DNA of 64,000 nucleotides from Leptodactylus fallax (lineage: Eukaryota > Chordata > Amphibia > Anura > Leptodactylidae): the NCBI GenBank assembly GCA_947044405.1, contig CAMRHE010000330.1, positions 1,612,001-1,676,000 on the forward strand, given 5' to 3'. The notes below the pieces were generated by a model. It ran no database searches. It was not told the origin of the DNA and saw nothing but the letters and a program-made list of their open reading frames with translations. Of this stretch, positions 22,784 through 33,950 are shown in pieces (position 1 is the stretch's first letter; each line of letters starts with the position of its first letter). Both the position numbers and the translations under genes were made by a program.

Positions 22784-22907
22784 GCCCTGAGTAGAGATGG
22801 GTAAAGCTCTGAAGATTTGTTTTGTTTCAGGTTTGGGTGGTTCGGGGCCAAGAATCGTTTGAGATCGAGAAAGTTTGATACAAACCACACATTAAATTGG
22901 CTTAAAA

Positions 22908-23790
22908 CATAGTGTAGAACACTCTTGGGGCGCCTAGGAACCTATCTATAAAGCATAGTGTAGAACACTGTCAGGACTCCTAGGAACCTATCTATAAAAC
23001 ATAGTGTAGAACACTTTTGGGACTCCTAGGAACCTATCTATAAAACATAGTGTAGAACACTGTCAGAGCTCCTAGGAACCTATCTATAAAACATAGTGTG
23101 GAACATTGTCAGGGCTCCTAGGAACCCATCTATAAAACATAGTGTAGAACACTGTCAGGGCTCCTAGGAACCCATCTATAAAACATAGTGTGGAACATTG
23201 TCAGGGCTCCTAGGAACCCATCTATAAAAAATAGTGTAGAACACTGTCAGGGCTCCTAGGAACCTATCTACAGTATAAAACATAGTGTAGAACACTGTCA
23301 GAGCTCCTAGGGACCTATCTATAAAGCATAGTGTAGAACACTGTCAGGGCTCCTAGGAGCCCATCTATAATACATAGTGTATAACACTGTCAGGGCTCCT
23401 AGGAACCTATCTATAAAACATAGTGTAGAACACTGTCAGAGTTCCTAGGAACCTATCTATAACACATAGTGTAGAACACTGTCAGGGCTCCTAGGAACCT
23501 ATCTATAAAACATAGTGTAGAACACTGTCAGAGCTCCTAGGAACCTATCTATAAAACATAGTGTAGAACACTGTCAGGGCTCCTAGGAACCCATCTATAA
23601 TACATAGTGTAGAACACTGTCAGGTCTCCTAGGAACCTATCTATAAAACATAGTGTAGAACACTGTCAGGGCTCCTAGGAACCCATCTATAAAACATAGT
23701 GTGGAACATTGTCAGAGCTCCTAAGAACCTATCTATAAAACATAGTGTAGAACACTGTCAGGGCTCCTAAGAACCCATCTATCCAATGTA
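22908..23790. repeat. 46-bp minisatellite, about 19 units
   Basis: Starts of CATAGTGTAGAACACTG recur every 46 bp (22908, 22954 ...). Each unit continues with CAGGGCTCCTAGGAACC and TATCTATAAAA. One unit has a 4-bp insertion (CTACAGTATAAAA near 23273). Units alternate between a few variants (TAGAACACTG/TGGAACATTG, CCTATC/CCCATC) in a higher-order pattern near 23090-23240. Confidence 0.95.
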
Positions 23791-23834
23791 CAGCTCTCTA
23801 AAGCAAACACAGGTTATGTGAAAGTGAATGTGAT

Positions 23835-24240
23835 ATTATTATATTATGGGATCTCCTGAGACCCAACAGTATAATAGGTGGAGGCCCAGGGGAGGTGTAA
23901 AAAATTAAAAAAAAATCATACTCACATTCCATTACCTCTTTTGGGCCTCCTTGCGGTGTCCTCTATGACGCCTTGTGCTCTCCTGTGGCGTTATGTGCCT
24001 GGGGTCATCGCTGAGGCCTGTGATTGGGCACACTGAGTGGCATGACATCATGACCACTGGTTACCCAATCATAGGCCTCAACAGTGACTCCAGCTGCATG
24101 ACATCACTGGAAAGCGTCAGATGCTGCATGGAGGCCCAAAAGAGGTAATGGAAGGTGAGTATCAATGTTTTTTTTTATTTTCATCACCTCCCCTGGGCCT
24201 CCACTTATTATATAAAGACCCCAGAGTATAATGTGGCGGC
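23835..24240. repeat. Palindromic cassette, copy 1
   Basis: Left arm (about 23835-23960): an AGTATAATAGGTGGAGGCCC stretch, CCAGGGGAGGTG, A-rich, CATACTCAC, TTACCTCTTTTGGGCCTCC. The right arm (24125-24240) is its reverse complement, ending CCCCTGGGCCTCCACTTATT and CCCCAGAGTATAAT. The loop has GAGGCCTGTGATTGGGC and its partner CCCAATCATAGGCCTC, with CATGACATCATGAC (a decayed CRE-like palindrome). No coding capacity. Confidence 0.8.
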
Positions 24241-24345
24241 CATTTTTGTTTGTCCGGACCTAATCACCATCTGTTCAGTTTCATTGAAAAAACTAACAAT
24301 TTGGAATATTCAGGTGCAATCCAGTTCATTATCTCTAGCCCTGGG

Positions 24346-24711
24346 TTTGTATTTGATGACCTATAATAGGTTTACATAGCTTGACATGTTATGTCACATT
24401 CATCTTTTACATGGCCTGATCAAAGTTCAGTCCCATCCAATGAATCCTTTAATTGATGACCTATCCTAAGGCACCTGGGGCACCACAGTTAATGCGGGAG
24501 GATTCTGCATTGGTAGAGGTTTTCCCCTCCTGCTTAAGTGGCTACAGAGAAACTTCAGACATTGGTTAATAAAAAAAAAAAGTATAAGATGAAGTGTCCT
24601 AAGCCTCAGCAAGTTCTACCACACCGGATCTTGATATCGTTCATCATCAGGACGTAACATGCAATAGTGTGCACAATATTCTGATATAGCTGGCATTAGG
24701 ACTGGCATTGG
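24346..24711. other. No gene recognised
   Basis: Short unique-looking spacer between two TAGAGATG-family elements. It includes an A tract at about 24571-24581. Confidence 0.4.
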
Positions 24712-24719
24712 GTGACAAC

Positions 24720-25384
24720 TAGAGATAAGTGTACTGGCTTGCAACGAGTCGGCTTGACACAAGTTTTCCACTAATCATTATTATACTCTGATGTTTCTTC
24801 AAATCCCAAGAGTATAATAATCGGTGGCCCGGGGGGTGCAGAAATAAACTGTCATACTCACTTTACATCACCTCTCTTGGGTTCCCTCATGGGATAGTGA
24901 TCTCCCCCTCACATTTTCCAGCCTGTTCCAGTTTCCTGGGCAGTGTCAGCTTTGACATAAGCCTCATGATGACGATAATCCCCATGTGCCTGAGGTTTTG
25001 GGAACTCGCCACACATAATTCGCTATTATACTTTGGGGTCTCTCCAGGGTCTCTTCAAAGTGTCATGACATCAGCACGCTTCACATGACTGCTAGGGCCC
25101 AATAACAGGACTCAGTGGTCCTCTGGGGTCTGTAACATCAAACAGCAGGCTGTGAGGATGGAAGATAGAGTGTCAGACTTCACAAGGAAGCCCATATAAG
25201 TGAAGATGAGTATCCCTGGATATTATTTTTACATATTTTCCCTCGGCCTCCACTTCTTATTCTCTAGGGTCCAAAGAAATCCAAGGGTATAATAAAAGTA
25301 CTTTCAGTTCAGTGTCATTCTAAACTGATGGGCGAATCTCACAAATTTTCGCAAAATGAATCTCACGAGATTCACCCATCTCTA
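24720..25384. mobile_element. Non-autonomous hAT-like element, TAGAGATG family, copy 2
   Basis: Starts TAGAGATAAGTG and ends GATTCACCCATCTCTA, with degraded 8-bp flanks GTGACAAC/ATGGTAAC (three transitions). Almost the whole interior is one palindromic cassette: TTATTATACTCTGATG ... AGAGTATAATAATCGG on the left, CGGCCTCCACTTCTTATTCT on the right. It has no tandem array, unlike copy 1. Confidence 0.65.
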
Positions 25385-25389
25385 ATGGT

Positions 25390-25822
25390 AACCAGAACTG
25401 TTATGGAATTTGAGTGAGGGGTTGGGTATTACTGGCCCATTAAAAAATGCTTCATCTTGCTTATTTGAGTTGAGTTGCAATATTTCAGCATTTCTACAGA
25501 ATACATATATGGAAAATATTTGTTAGCAAAACCTTTGATTTAAGGTAGACACTTTTTTTTATACAAACGCTTTTTTAATGTACTAATTTACAATTATAAC
25601 TTTTATCTAACTTTTGGAAAGTAGCTCGTGTCTATGAATGTCATTGAGTTATGAATATGCCTGACCTGTTACATAATGCGTGAACATTGTATGTTGGAAG
25701 ACAAAATGATTCATTTTGTTTCCTTCAGTTCTCTTAGTATACTTTTGTTGCCATGGACATATATAGCACAGTTTGCAAATATATATTTTATATATTCAAA
25801 CAGTAAAATATATTTTGCATGT
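25390..25822. other. No gene recognised
   Basis: AT-rich unique-looking DNA, no feature found. Confidence 0.4.
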
Positions 25823-25825
25823 ATC

Positions 25826-25868
<43 letters not shown>

Positions 25869-25890
25869 CCCTCTCTCTCTCTCTCTCTCT
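25823..25890. repeat. (ATCT)n(CT)n microsatellite
   Basis: About ten ATCT units run directly into about ten CT units. Open frames with runs of IYLS or LSLS here are artefacts. Confidence 0.95.
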
Positions 25891-25974
25891 CTATGTACAG
25901 AGGGTGGTTATTAATGTTACAAACTCTGTTCTGGTATTCTGGTACAGTTCTTCTCTCTTATGCTCCTGTCTTAC

Positions 25975-26297
25975 ACCCGACAACGCATCGCAGTTTTTCC
26001 CTCAGCACTTTTCACAGAAAGTCCATAGAGTTTTCCTCTGCGAACTTTCTGCTTTCATTATACCTATACGGAAACCTCCGGCGTTTCCGTAGGTATAATT
26101 GACATGCTGCATTTCATAAACCGCAATGGTTTTGGAAATCGCAGCATGTCTTCTGCGCGTATTTTTCCATAATGTGTGAATGGGATTCACTAGAATCTCA
26201 TCCACTATGCAGTGACTGTAAAAACGCCGTGGTTTTTTCATTTATGCCCTGTGGGGCCCCAGACTAAGGTCCCATGTAGTGGAAAAGCTGCTTTTTT
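25975..26297. mobile_element. CTAAGG-type foldback element, copy c, split by a LINE
   Basis: Family signatures include CAGTTTTTCCCTCAGC, TATACCTATACGGAAACC, CCGTAGGTATAATTGACATG and GGGATTCACTAGAATC. It joins another foldback sequence (CTAAGGTCCCATGTAGTGG) near 26265. That sequence continues at 27651-27720 (TTGCAGATTTTGCTGCATTT) after the LINE insertion. The 16-bp GAAAAGCTGCTTTTTT at 26282-26297 is repeated at 27651-27666. Confidence 0.7.
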
Positions 26298-26644
26298 ATG
26301 TTTAATCAGTTTTTATTGAGGTTTTTGCAAATAAGAACAAAAGGAAACAAAGCCAAGACAAAGGCATCAAATAAGGCAATAGGAGGCACGCAGGCCACTC
26401 AATCGTGGAGAAGTCGCTGAGGAACAGTTAGGGTAGAGGACTGTCGACACCTGCAATAGAGAAACCAGTAACGGGTGGCACAATAACAACATGGGGAAAT
26501 GCATCATTGGGGGATGATGGCAGGGAACACTATAGGACAAAAGCAGTGGCGTAACTAGGAATGACTGAGCCTCAAGGCAAACATTTGACATGGCCTCACC
26601 CCCGACCGCCGCCCCCAACACCCCCAAACCACCCCCTACACAAA

Positions 26645-26965
26645 CCGCATTTCTGTGCACAATATTATGCGCCATAATGGCCCCTGCACACAGTATTATG
26701 CTCCATAGTGGCCCCTGTACACAGTATTATGCCCCATAGTGGCCCCTGCACACAGTATTACGCCCCATAGTGGCCCCTGCACACAGTATTATGCGCCATA
26801 GTGGCCCCTGCACACACTTTTATGCCCCATAGTGGCCCCTGCACATGGTATTATGCCCCATAGTGGCCCCTGCACACAGTATTATGCCCCATAGTGGCCC
26901 CTGCACACAGTATTATTCCCCACAGTGGCCCCTGCACACAGTATTATGCCCCATTGTGGACCACC
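26645..26965. repeat. 31-bp minisatellite, about 10 units
   Basis: The unit is CACACAGTATTATGCCCCAT plus AGTGGCCCCTG (31 bp). It is the same motif as 55880-57012, where the unit reads CACACGGTATTAGGTCCCAT plus AGCGGTCCCTG. Confidence 0.95.
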
Positions 26966-26974
26966 CATGAACGA

Positions 26975-27290
26975 TTATTATACTCTGGGGTCTTTTCAGA
27001 GACCCAGGGGAGTATACAAAAAAAAAAACAATGTTACCTACCTCTCCCTGGCTCCGATGCACTCTGGTGCGCTACTTTGGCCATCTTGAACGTTGGAGCA
27101 GATCTCACATGATCCAGGCTGGCGTCACAACGCATAATGACGTTGGCTGACGTCAGGGACGTCACCAAACAGGCCCGTAGCCTGCGGAGCGTAGTAGAGG
27201 TGAGTTACAGTGTTTTTTATGTTCGCTCACCTCCCCTGGGCCCCCGATCGTTATACTCTGAAAAGACCCCCGAGTATAATGATAGAAGTG
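26975..27290. repeat. Palindromic cassette, copy 3
   Basis: Left side: TTATTATACTCTGGGGTCT, CAGGGGAGTATA, A-rich, TTACCTACCTCTCC. Right side: GAGGTGAGTTACAGTG, GCTCACCTCCCCTGGGCC, GTTATACTC and CCCCGAGTATAATGATAG. The loop has CACATGATCCAGGC, CATAATGACG and TGACGTCAGGGACGTCACC, three CRE-type half or full sites within about 25 bp. Confidence 0.75.
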
Positions 27291-27666
27291 TCTGTGGGGT
27301 TCGCTACCACTACTACCCCGGTATTTACGCCCCTGGACAGAAGGAAAAGTCCACCTGTGGAGGGCCACCACAGTGCCACCCACGTACCAGAAGAAAAAAA
27401 CAAATGCTGGAGGGAAAGGGGAACATGGGGAAGACATGGGTGAACAGAAACACATAAGACCACATACAAGACCGGGATGGGACAGGGCACACTGAGGAGA
27501 AAGGGAAAGGGAAGGGGGAGAGAGGGATTGTACAGAAGGGGACGGCCAGACTCCTTGCGGAAAGGGGAGCAAGGCTCCCCCAGTTTAGGCAAACAAAGAA
27601 GAGAACTCTGAAGTCTCCTGGAACATCACCCACGACCGCCAGTAGGACTCGAAAAGCTGCTTTTTT

Positions 27667-28940
27667 GTTGCAGATTTTGCTGCATTTTTTTGAGCCAAAG
27701 CTAGGGGTAGATTGAGCAGAAGGGAGAAGTATATGTGCAAATGTAAGTGTAAGTGTATGTGGCAAGATTGAGCAGGATGCTTATTTTTTCATCAACTTGC
27801 TTCAAATTCTACCTCCCATTGAATACAATGGGAAACAGATTCAGGGCATAATACACCTCAACATTAGTGCCAAGTTCTACTACAGTATGTGAACATAACC
27901 TTAGGGTCAAATTCCCAAAGATCAAAGAAAGACCATTAATTGCAGAAAAAAAACCATATGGCAAACTTCAACCAATAGCAATTTATAATTAATTTCTTTA
28001 TGGAAAAAAATTACACCATGAAACACAGGCTTGTCATTTCTGATAAAGTTAGTGTAGTCACTAGAGGAGAAGGACAGTCAATGCCAGATAATAGCTTTAT
28101 TGGGTAATTTTAGATTTCCAATCTGTTTTCCATCCTATAACGTAGTCTTATTAAAAGTGACCTTAGTTAGTTGCGCTTGTTTTGACTGTTGGAAGACACT
28201 CTTCCTAGGTCAAATCATTAGACAACTCTTAATCCTTTAGAACAAGTTTTCAATACTGTTTACACCAGAGACTTAGTTCTACAAATCCTCTTTACATAAG
28301 ACAAGAATAACATAGGAATAAGCTATTTGTTTCTGATCTCTGCCAAAGAGCAGAACAGACCCAAATCCCTAGGGGGTATTCAATCATTTAAATAACCAGA
28401 AGGATATTAAAACATAGATTTGCTACATTATTCATTTCCAGTTTCCCAGCTGTGATCAATATGTAATACAATGAAATACATAAACTACCTAATCTTGCTC
28501 TAAATTTGTACTGTATAATCTCCAAATACATACAGTATCCTTTGTTAGTGTATTAATACATATAAGACTATTTAGGTAATGCTGCATAGACAAGGGGTTT
28601 AGGTGCACGTCATGTCAATCTAAAGTGTATCCTTATATAACCACGAGTGTGACCCTAGGGAATATTTAATATTCAATGACATTGTGTTCTTGTAGGCTTT
28701 GATAGTTAAAGGAACACAAAACATAGAAAATACATAAAAAAGGGCTGCAATTCTTCCCTTAGGTTATAAAGCTAATCCCAGGTGACTCTACAGTTTCTAA
28801 ATATGCCTCCATTTTCATGCAAATTGATGATTTATTCATATGTAAATGAGTTGCCTGAGAATCTAGATCTCAGACTAAAGCCCAGACAAGCTAAGTCACA
28901 CCCAAAGTACATTTCCTCTTATTTTTCCCTATTTTGTTTT
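27667..28940. other. Foldback remnant, then unique-looking DNA
   Basis: 27667-27905 continues foldback material (GAGCCAAAGCTAGGGGTAGA, then the right end GTGAACATAACCTTAGGG). 27906-28940 shows no recognisable repeat end or gene. A GTTAAAGGAACACAAAAC string near 28707 could be an eroded T2-like left end. Confidence 0.45.
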
Positions 28941-28949
28941 GGCCAAAGT

Positions 28950-30430
28950 ACTATTTTAATACTCTGTGGTCTTTTCAGGGGAAGGGCAGCAACATAATAA
29001 ACACGTAAACTCACCTTTCTTCAACTCTCATGGGCTCCTTTGCAGTATCCAGCGGTCCCTTTGCATCTTTTTCTAACCTCTTCCAGCTTCCTGGCTGATG
29101 TCACGCACCCTGGGGGACCACTGAGGTCTGTGATTGTGAATCAATGATCACATGGGGCACAATGACGTCATGACCCGATAATTTAAGCATCATGACATTG
29201 TTGTGCCTCACATTACTGCTCAGGCCCAATCACAGTCCTCAGTATCCTCCATGTGACATCAGACAGGAGGCCAGAAGAGGATGTCGATGGACTAGAAAGT
29301 ATAAGTATATGAGTATAAGTGTTTATTATGTTGATGCACCATCGCTGGGCCTTCACTTATTAACCCCTTCCCGATATCCACCGTAATAGTATGTCTGATG
29401 TTGGTTATTTAAATATGGTGGCCGGAGGCAGGAGCTGAGCGGCCGCCATAGCCACCGGGTGTCTGCTGTATTATACAGCAGACACCCGGCGCTAATGCCC
29501 ACGATCAGTGTGAGATCCAGGGCTGGCGTTCCATTGGCATGACAGCCAGGAGCCTATTGAACGCTCCCAGGTTTGTCTGCCTTTCATTTGCATAGTTGGC
29601 TGCTTTACGCAGCTTGCCATACAAATGCCGATATTTTGCAATACATTGCAATGCATTAGCATTGTAATGCATTGCATTAGTGATCAGAACCCCTAGTCTT
29701 GAACCCCAGGGGCTCTAATAAATGCAAAAAAAAAGGTAAAAAAGTAAAAAAAAGAATATATAAAAAAAATAAAAAATATGAAAAATTCTAATTACCCCCT
29801 TTTCCTTAGAACACATATAAAAGTACTTAAATACTGTGAAACATATACACATTTGGTATCCCTGTGTCTGAAAATGCCTGGCCTACAAACTTATAAAAAT
29901 ATTTTTCCCGTATGGTGAATGCTGTAGCAGGAAAAAAAGTTACGGGTGTCAGAATATGGTGACTTTATGAAAAAAAATTGCAAAGTTTAGATTTTTGTTA
30001 AGGGGTTAAAATGTAAATAAAACTATATAAATTTGGTATCCCCGGAATTGTACCGAAACACAGAATAGAGTTGACATGTCATTTTGGCTGCAGAGTGAAC
30101 GCCGTAAAAACAAAGCCCATAAGAATGTCTCTCAAATGCACTTTTTCTCCAATTCCACCCAATTCTGAATTGTTTTCTGGCTTCCGAGTACATTGTACAG
30201 AATAATAAATGGTGCCATTATGAAGAACAATTTTTCCCGCAAACATTAAGCCCTCATATGGCTCTGTGAACGGAAAATAAAAAAGTTATGGGGTTTGGAA
30301 GGTGGGAAGTCAGAAACGAAAATTGAAAATCGAAAAATGTCACCGGCGAGAAGGGGTTATACTCTGGGCCATAGACCATAGAGTACAATTGTGATTCGTG
30401 GATAATGAACCACAGATGTTTCAGGTTTGA
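28950..30430. mobile_element. Palindromic cassette, copy 4, split by a TTAACCCC element
   Basis: Left arm from TTTTAATACTCTGTGGTC (28953), then AACTCACCTTTCTTCAACTC. The loop has CTGAGGTCTGTGATTG, an exact TGACGTCA (29163-29170) and CCCAATCACAGTCCTCAG. The right arm ends GCTGGGCCTTCACTTATTA at 29360 and resumes with TATACTCTGGGCC after 30357. Its outer ends are not clear. They may be TAGAGATG-type, given the nearby GGTTCAATCC string. Confidence 0.6.
29361..30357. mobile_element. TTAACCCC-type non-autonomous element, copy c
   Basis: Element ends ACCCCTTCCCG and CGAGAAGGGGT sit exactly inside the cassette string CTTATTATACTCTGGG. Removing the element and one TA (or TTA) restores that string, which fixes both borders and a 2-3-bp target duplication. 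The interior has paired CAGCAGACACCCGG/CACCGGGTGTCTGCTG near 29454-29491, then GTGAACGCCGTAAAAACAAA and ATAAAAAAGTTATGGGGTTT. A TA/TTA target suggests a Tc/mariner- or Harbinger-type transposase. Unproven. Confidence 0.75.
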
Positions 30431-31411
30431 GCAAAAACTTCTGGAAAATTCAGGTTGAATCCGGTTCAATCCAAACTGGTTCACTGTGCACTATGCAACA
30501 ATTGTTAAAATGACAGAATGAAATACCTTCCGACTGCCTGCAAGCTATGTGTCCACAAAATCCCCAATATATTGTTAGTATTATTGTTCTTTTGTTGATA
30601 GAAAAGTGCAAAAATCGAAAAAAATGTAAAGGTTCTTTTTTTTTGTTATTTTGTTTTTTACAAAAAACTCTTTAGCATATAACATAAGCCATTTCCCACA
30701 GACTTGTGTCTGACTGCTAGTTGGCTGCCAAATTAGACTCCACCCACTGCTCCATTTTTGATCTATCATGCTAAACCCCACCCCCTTCAATAAGTCCTAT
30801 CCCTTTTTCCCCGACAAAATAAATAAATAAATAAATAAATAAATAACACCAGAAGAAATCAAAAGGAGGTTTGCTGTCACTTTAAGATGATGGAAAAATC
30901 TCTGCAACATCAGTAATAATAGAGGTAGGTCCACACGGGACAGAAACAATGTAGATTTTTCATGTCAAATGGTGGGGTAAAATATAATATTTTATGTTTG
31001 ATTTTGTCACATGTTATAAGCCATATGCAAGAGCTCTAAATCCAAAAAATGATATCAGTCTGTCCAAAACTGGATTAGAACAGTTGAAACAATAGTAAGC
31101 ACAAGAGACTTGAAACTATTCCAGGAATGACTTAAGTCTTTCTAAATTATTCAAGAACATACAGTGCTACACCTCATCAATCTGCTGGAATATTAACAAT
31201 GCTATATTTTTGGTAAGGATTTTTCTAAGGTTGATTCATTAATACTAAATAATTAAAGACAAACAAGCCCATAAAAGTCAATACAATACAACATGTGATA
31301 AATAAATTAATGGCAGGATATCTACACAGTCCTTAGTCATTGTACAGTCAGCCTGAATGACCATTGCTCTTAAACACATTGGGAAATACTATTATAATAC
31401 TATACATTTAC
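30431..31411. other. No gene recognised; (AAAT)n microsatellite inside
   Basis: Unique-looking DNA. 30817-30845 is (AAAT)n with about seven units. No coding signature. Confidence 0.45.
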
Positions 31412-31415
31412 TTAA

Positions 31416-31780
31416 AGGGAACCTGCCACATGAAGAATTCTGTGCAATCTGCAGGCAGCATGTTATAGAGCAGGAGGAGCTGAGCAGATTGATAGATAGT
31501 TTTGTGGGAAAAGATTCATCATAACTAGAAATATTTGCTCTATGTTGAGAAGTCTAGGAGGCGGTCCTTTCAGTGATTGACAACTTCCCCCTATGACTAT
31601 GCATGTAGAGATAGCTGTCAATCACTGATAGGACCGCCTCCTTAACTTCTCAATAGAGAAATAGCAGAGATGTATACTGAATCTCTCCAAATAAATCTGT
31701 ACATCAATCTGCTCAGCTCCTCCTGCTCTATAACACGCTGACTACAGAATGAACAGCATTTGTCATGTGACAGGTTCCCT
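31416..31780. mobile_element. T2-like foldback element (AGGGAACCTGCC)
   Basis: TTAA at 31412-31415 and 31781-31784 flank AGGGAACCTGCCACATG and CATGTGACAGGTTCCCT. The long inner arms pair CAGGAGGAGCTGAGCAGATT with AATCTGCTCAGCTCCTCCTG, and GAGGCGGTCCTTTCAGTGAT with its near complement ATCACTGATAGGACCGCCTC. Well preserved. Probably the closest relative of the array-bearing element at 4201. Confidence 0.88.
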
Positions 31781-31784
31781 TTAA

Positions 31785-32564
31785 AAATAAATGTATTTCA
31801 ATACCCACCTCCTAAATACTGCTAATGAAAGAATTTAGGATGTGGGCAATCATAAGAAAATCTTTCACCAAAACAAAGACAATGATACACATAGAATTGG
31901 AAATCAAGATTACACATTACATCATTCCTTAACACTCTGCGCCATATACTATTACATATAGTACAGCACAGAGCTGTAGCAGGTACAGGAGCTCTGCCTT
32001 CTGCATTGCTTCTGGGTCCTAGTACTAGCTTCAGAAGTTAGAATATAATACTCCAACTTGAATAGCTTAACCCACATTATCTGGGTGGTTAGAAAGAGAG
32101 ATTGTACCCCCCTCCCCCTTTTAACCTACATATTGCAGTACATTGTACAGGAGATCAATTAATCCTAGATTCAATTCCCCATGTGGGACTGTAAAAAAGT
32201 TAAGCTTGCAGGACTTTTCTCTCTGAATTTTTGAAGCGGAATGGGGGATGGAATATCTAAGGCTGGTGTGAATCCAGCATTAGATACAGTATATCTGATC
32301 AAATGAATAGAGTCAGCAGATATGAGGCATCTGAATCAGAACACTGAACCCTTTTTTGCACAATTCTTGTAACGTCAGGGTTTATATCCAAAAGCGCCGC
32401 AACACAAAAACACCCAAAATTGGGTGTTTTTTGCTGAGGCAGACCTGCTACAATGGACTTTGAGGATAATAAACGTTAAGTTTTATGATCTTTAAACTAA
32501 TAAACATGGATGGAAAATTGGGTCTTTTTGCCAGTAGGAAATGGGAAATTATGTTTTAAGTTCA
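31785..32564. other. No gene recognised
   Basis: Unique-looking. Contains a small hairpin, AAACACCC/GGGTGTTT, near 32407-32430. Confidence 0.4.
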
Positions 32565-33205
32565 CAATTTTTTGTTCAGATAAATAAAATAAACTAACAT
32601 ATTATGTATCTCTTTGTGCACATAAGTCCGCACTATCCAAAAATAGCTTTATTTATTCAATTTAGCGAATGCCGTAAAAAAGTACCGAAATGCGCTAGAC
32701 AAAGTGTTTTTTGTCATCTTGTTTCTCCCTAAAAAAGCAAAAAATTATCAAAAAGCTGCACATATCAGAAAATGATACTAATCAAAACGCAACTTGTCCC
32801 ACAAAACAAAGAGCCCTGACATAGCTCCATCAACACAAAAATAAAAAAGTTATTGATATCAGAATACAGTAGGCCCAGGCAAATAGTTTGTTCATGCAAA
32901 ATGCCATTTTATTCAGTAATATTGGTGAAACCTAATAAAACTGATACAAATATGGTATTGGCATAATCAATGACCAGGAGGAAAATTGCCGCCATAAAAA
33001 TAAAACAGATCCCCCAAAAATGTTAATAAAAGCTAATCAAAACATTATAAGTACCCTAAAATAATGGCAACTAAAAGTAGACTTCATTGCCCTCACATAG
33101 CCATGTCGACATAAAAATAATGAAGTTATGAATTTTGGAAGGTAGAGATGAGAGATAAGAAAATAACTTTAACACCCAAACTACCTTGTGTGCTTAAAGG
33201 GTTAA
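32565..33205. repeat. TTAACCCC-type element remnant
   Basis: Repeated family strings GCGAATGCCGTAAAAAAGTA, AATAAAAAAGTTATTGATAT and ATGAAGTTATGAATTTTGGA end in TTAAAGGGTTAAG at about 33195-33206. Two similar interior segments appear in series, suggesting two overlapping copies. The left border is not resolved. Confidence 0.5.
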
Positions 33206-33950
33206 GATGACATATCTTCTTATAAGACTGAGGTATTTAAAAAATAATGTTTCAGCAGAACGATAAGGACCTCTTTTCAGTTCTTTAGCAAACATATATG
33301 GCCAGGATTGTATATGCTAGACACCATGAAATAAGGATTATGAGTTTTCAAAATATAAACAGGATTCTGAAATTCATTGGGATAGTCGGGATAAGGGAAG
33401 AGAGATGACATGGTCTACCTAAACAATTGAGAGGCAAAGCCAAAAAGATCTTCTATGAGGCAATGTGTATAATTTGGGGAGGCATTTTTAAAATACATAA
33501 CATAAGAATATATGATAGCATACAGTATGTGAAGCAACATGTTGGGGAGGCTAAGAGGGTGGGAGTATTTGCAATGGTTATGGTGACTAAAGCCCCAACT
33601 AGCTCCTCCAGCTCTCTTCCTGGACTGGTGTAGTGCTAAGTGGGCCTGCAAGGTAACTGATGGTGGTTTTCCCCAGGGCACCGCCAAGTTGTTGTCAACT
33701 TTCGGGAACCTGATGGAGGTTGGAGTGCCCATGATGATCATGCAGGAATATCTCAAGGTTTGCAGATACAGAGTAACTCATAGTCTTTACTTGGGGAAGA
33801 AAAAGATTAAACAGCAACCAATTTGTTATGGTGTTACTGCTGTAGACTGGGGGCTGAGCTGATTGAAGGTGCTAAGGGCAATGTCTGAGACTCATGTGTC
33901 TTGGATACTGATGACACCAAGTATCGGACACCCAGATCCAACTCCGATTA
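33206..33950. other. No gene recognised
   Basis: Moderately complex sequence with overlapping short frames on both strands near 33415-33756. It has no domain signature and might be an old retroelement piece. Confidence 0.35.

Larger units (their letters stand above)
22792..24337. mobile_element. Non-autonomous hAT-like element, TAGAGATG family, copy 1
   Basis: TAGAGATGGGTAAAG starts at 22792 and TTCATTATCTCTA ends at 24337. The flanks are 8-bp direct copies with one mismatch, GCCCTGAG (22784-22791) and GCCCTGGG (24338-24345). An 8-bp duplication fits the hAT superfamily. The interior holds a 46-bp minisatellite (22908-23790) and the palindromic cassette (23835-24240). No transposase is present. 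Confidence 0.75.
26544..27335. mobile_element. Non-autonomous hAT element (CAGTGGCGTAACTAGG)
   Basis: Starts CAGTGGCGTAACTAGG and ends TATTTACGCCCCTG. Target duplications are GACAAAAG (26536-26543) and GACAGAAG (27336-27343). Its 792 bp hold a 31-bp minisatellite (26645-26965) followed by the palindromic cassette (26975-27290). The loop contains TGACGTCA at 27148-27155. No transposase. It inserted into the L1 piece at 26298-27650. Confidence 0.85.
26298..27650 (-). mobile_element. 5'-truncated L1-type LINE 3' end, interrupted by a hAT
   Basis: Flanked by a 16-bp direct repeat, GAAAAGCTGCTTTTTT (26282-26297 and 27651-27666), as expected for LINE insertion. Read on the minus strand the 3' end has CCTCAATAAAAACTG, a polyadenylation signal, then ACATAAAAAAG. 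The interior (27336-27650 minus) is C/T-rich, typical of an L1 3' UTR. No clear ORF2 remains. Removing the nested hAT (26544-27335) leaves about 560 bp of LINE. Confidence 0.7.

Noticed and set aside
22908..23790. Regularly spaced repeats resembling a CRISPR array
   Set aside because: Units are contiguous 46-bp tandem copies with no unique spacers, in a eukaryotic transposon.
27162..27765. Overlapping minus-strand frames of 113-146 codons, Pro/Ser/Phe-rich
   Set aside because: They cross the hAT-L1 junction and a C/T-rich L1 3' UTR. Composition explains the openness.
33415..33756. 113-codon minus-strand frame that might be an exon
   Set aside because: No recognisable domain, an overlapping opposite-strand frame, and no convincing splice context.
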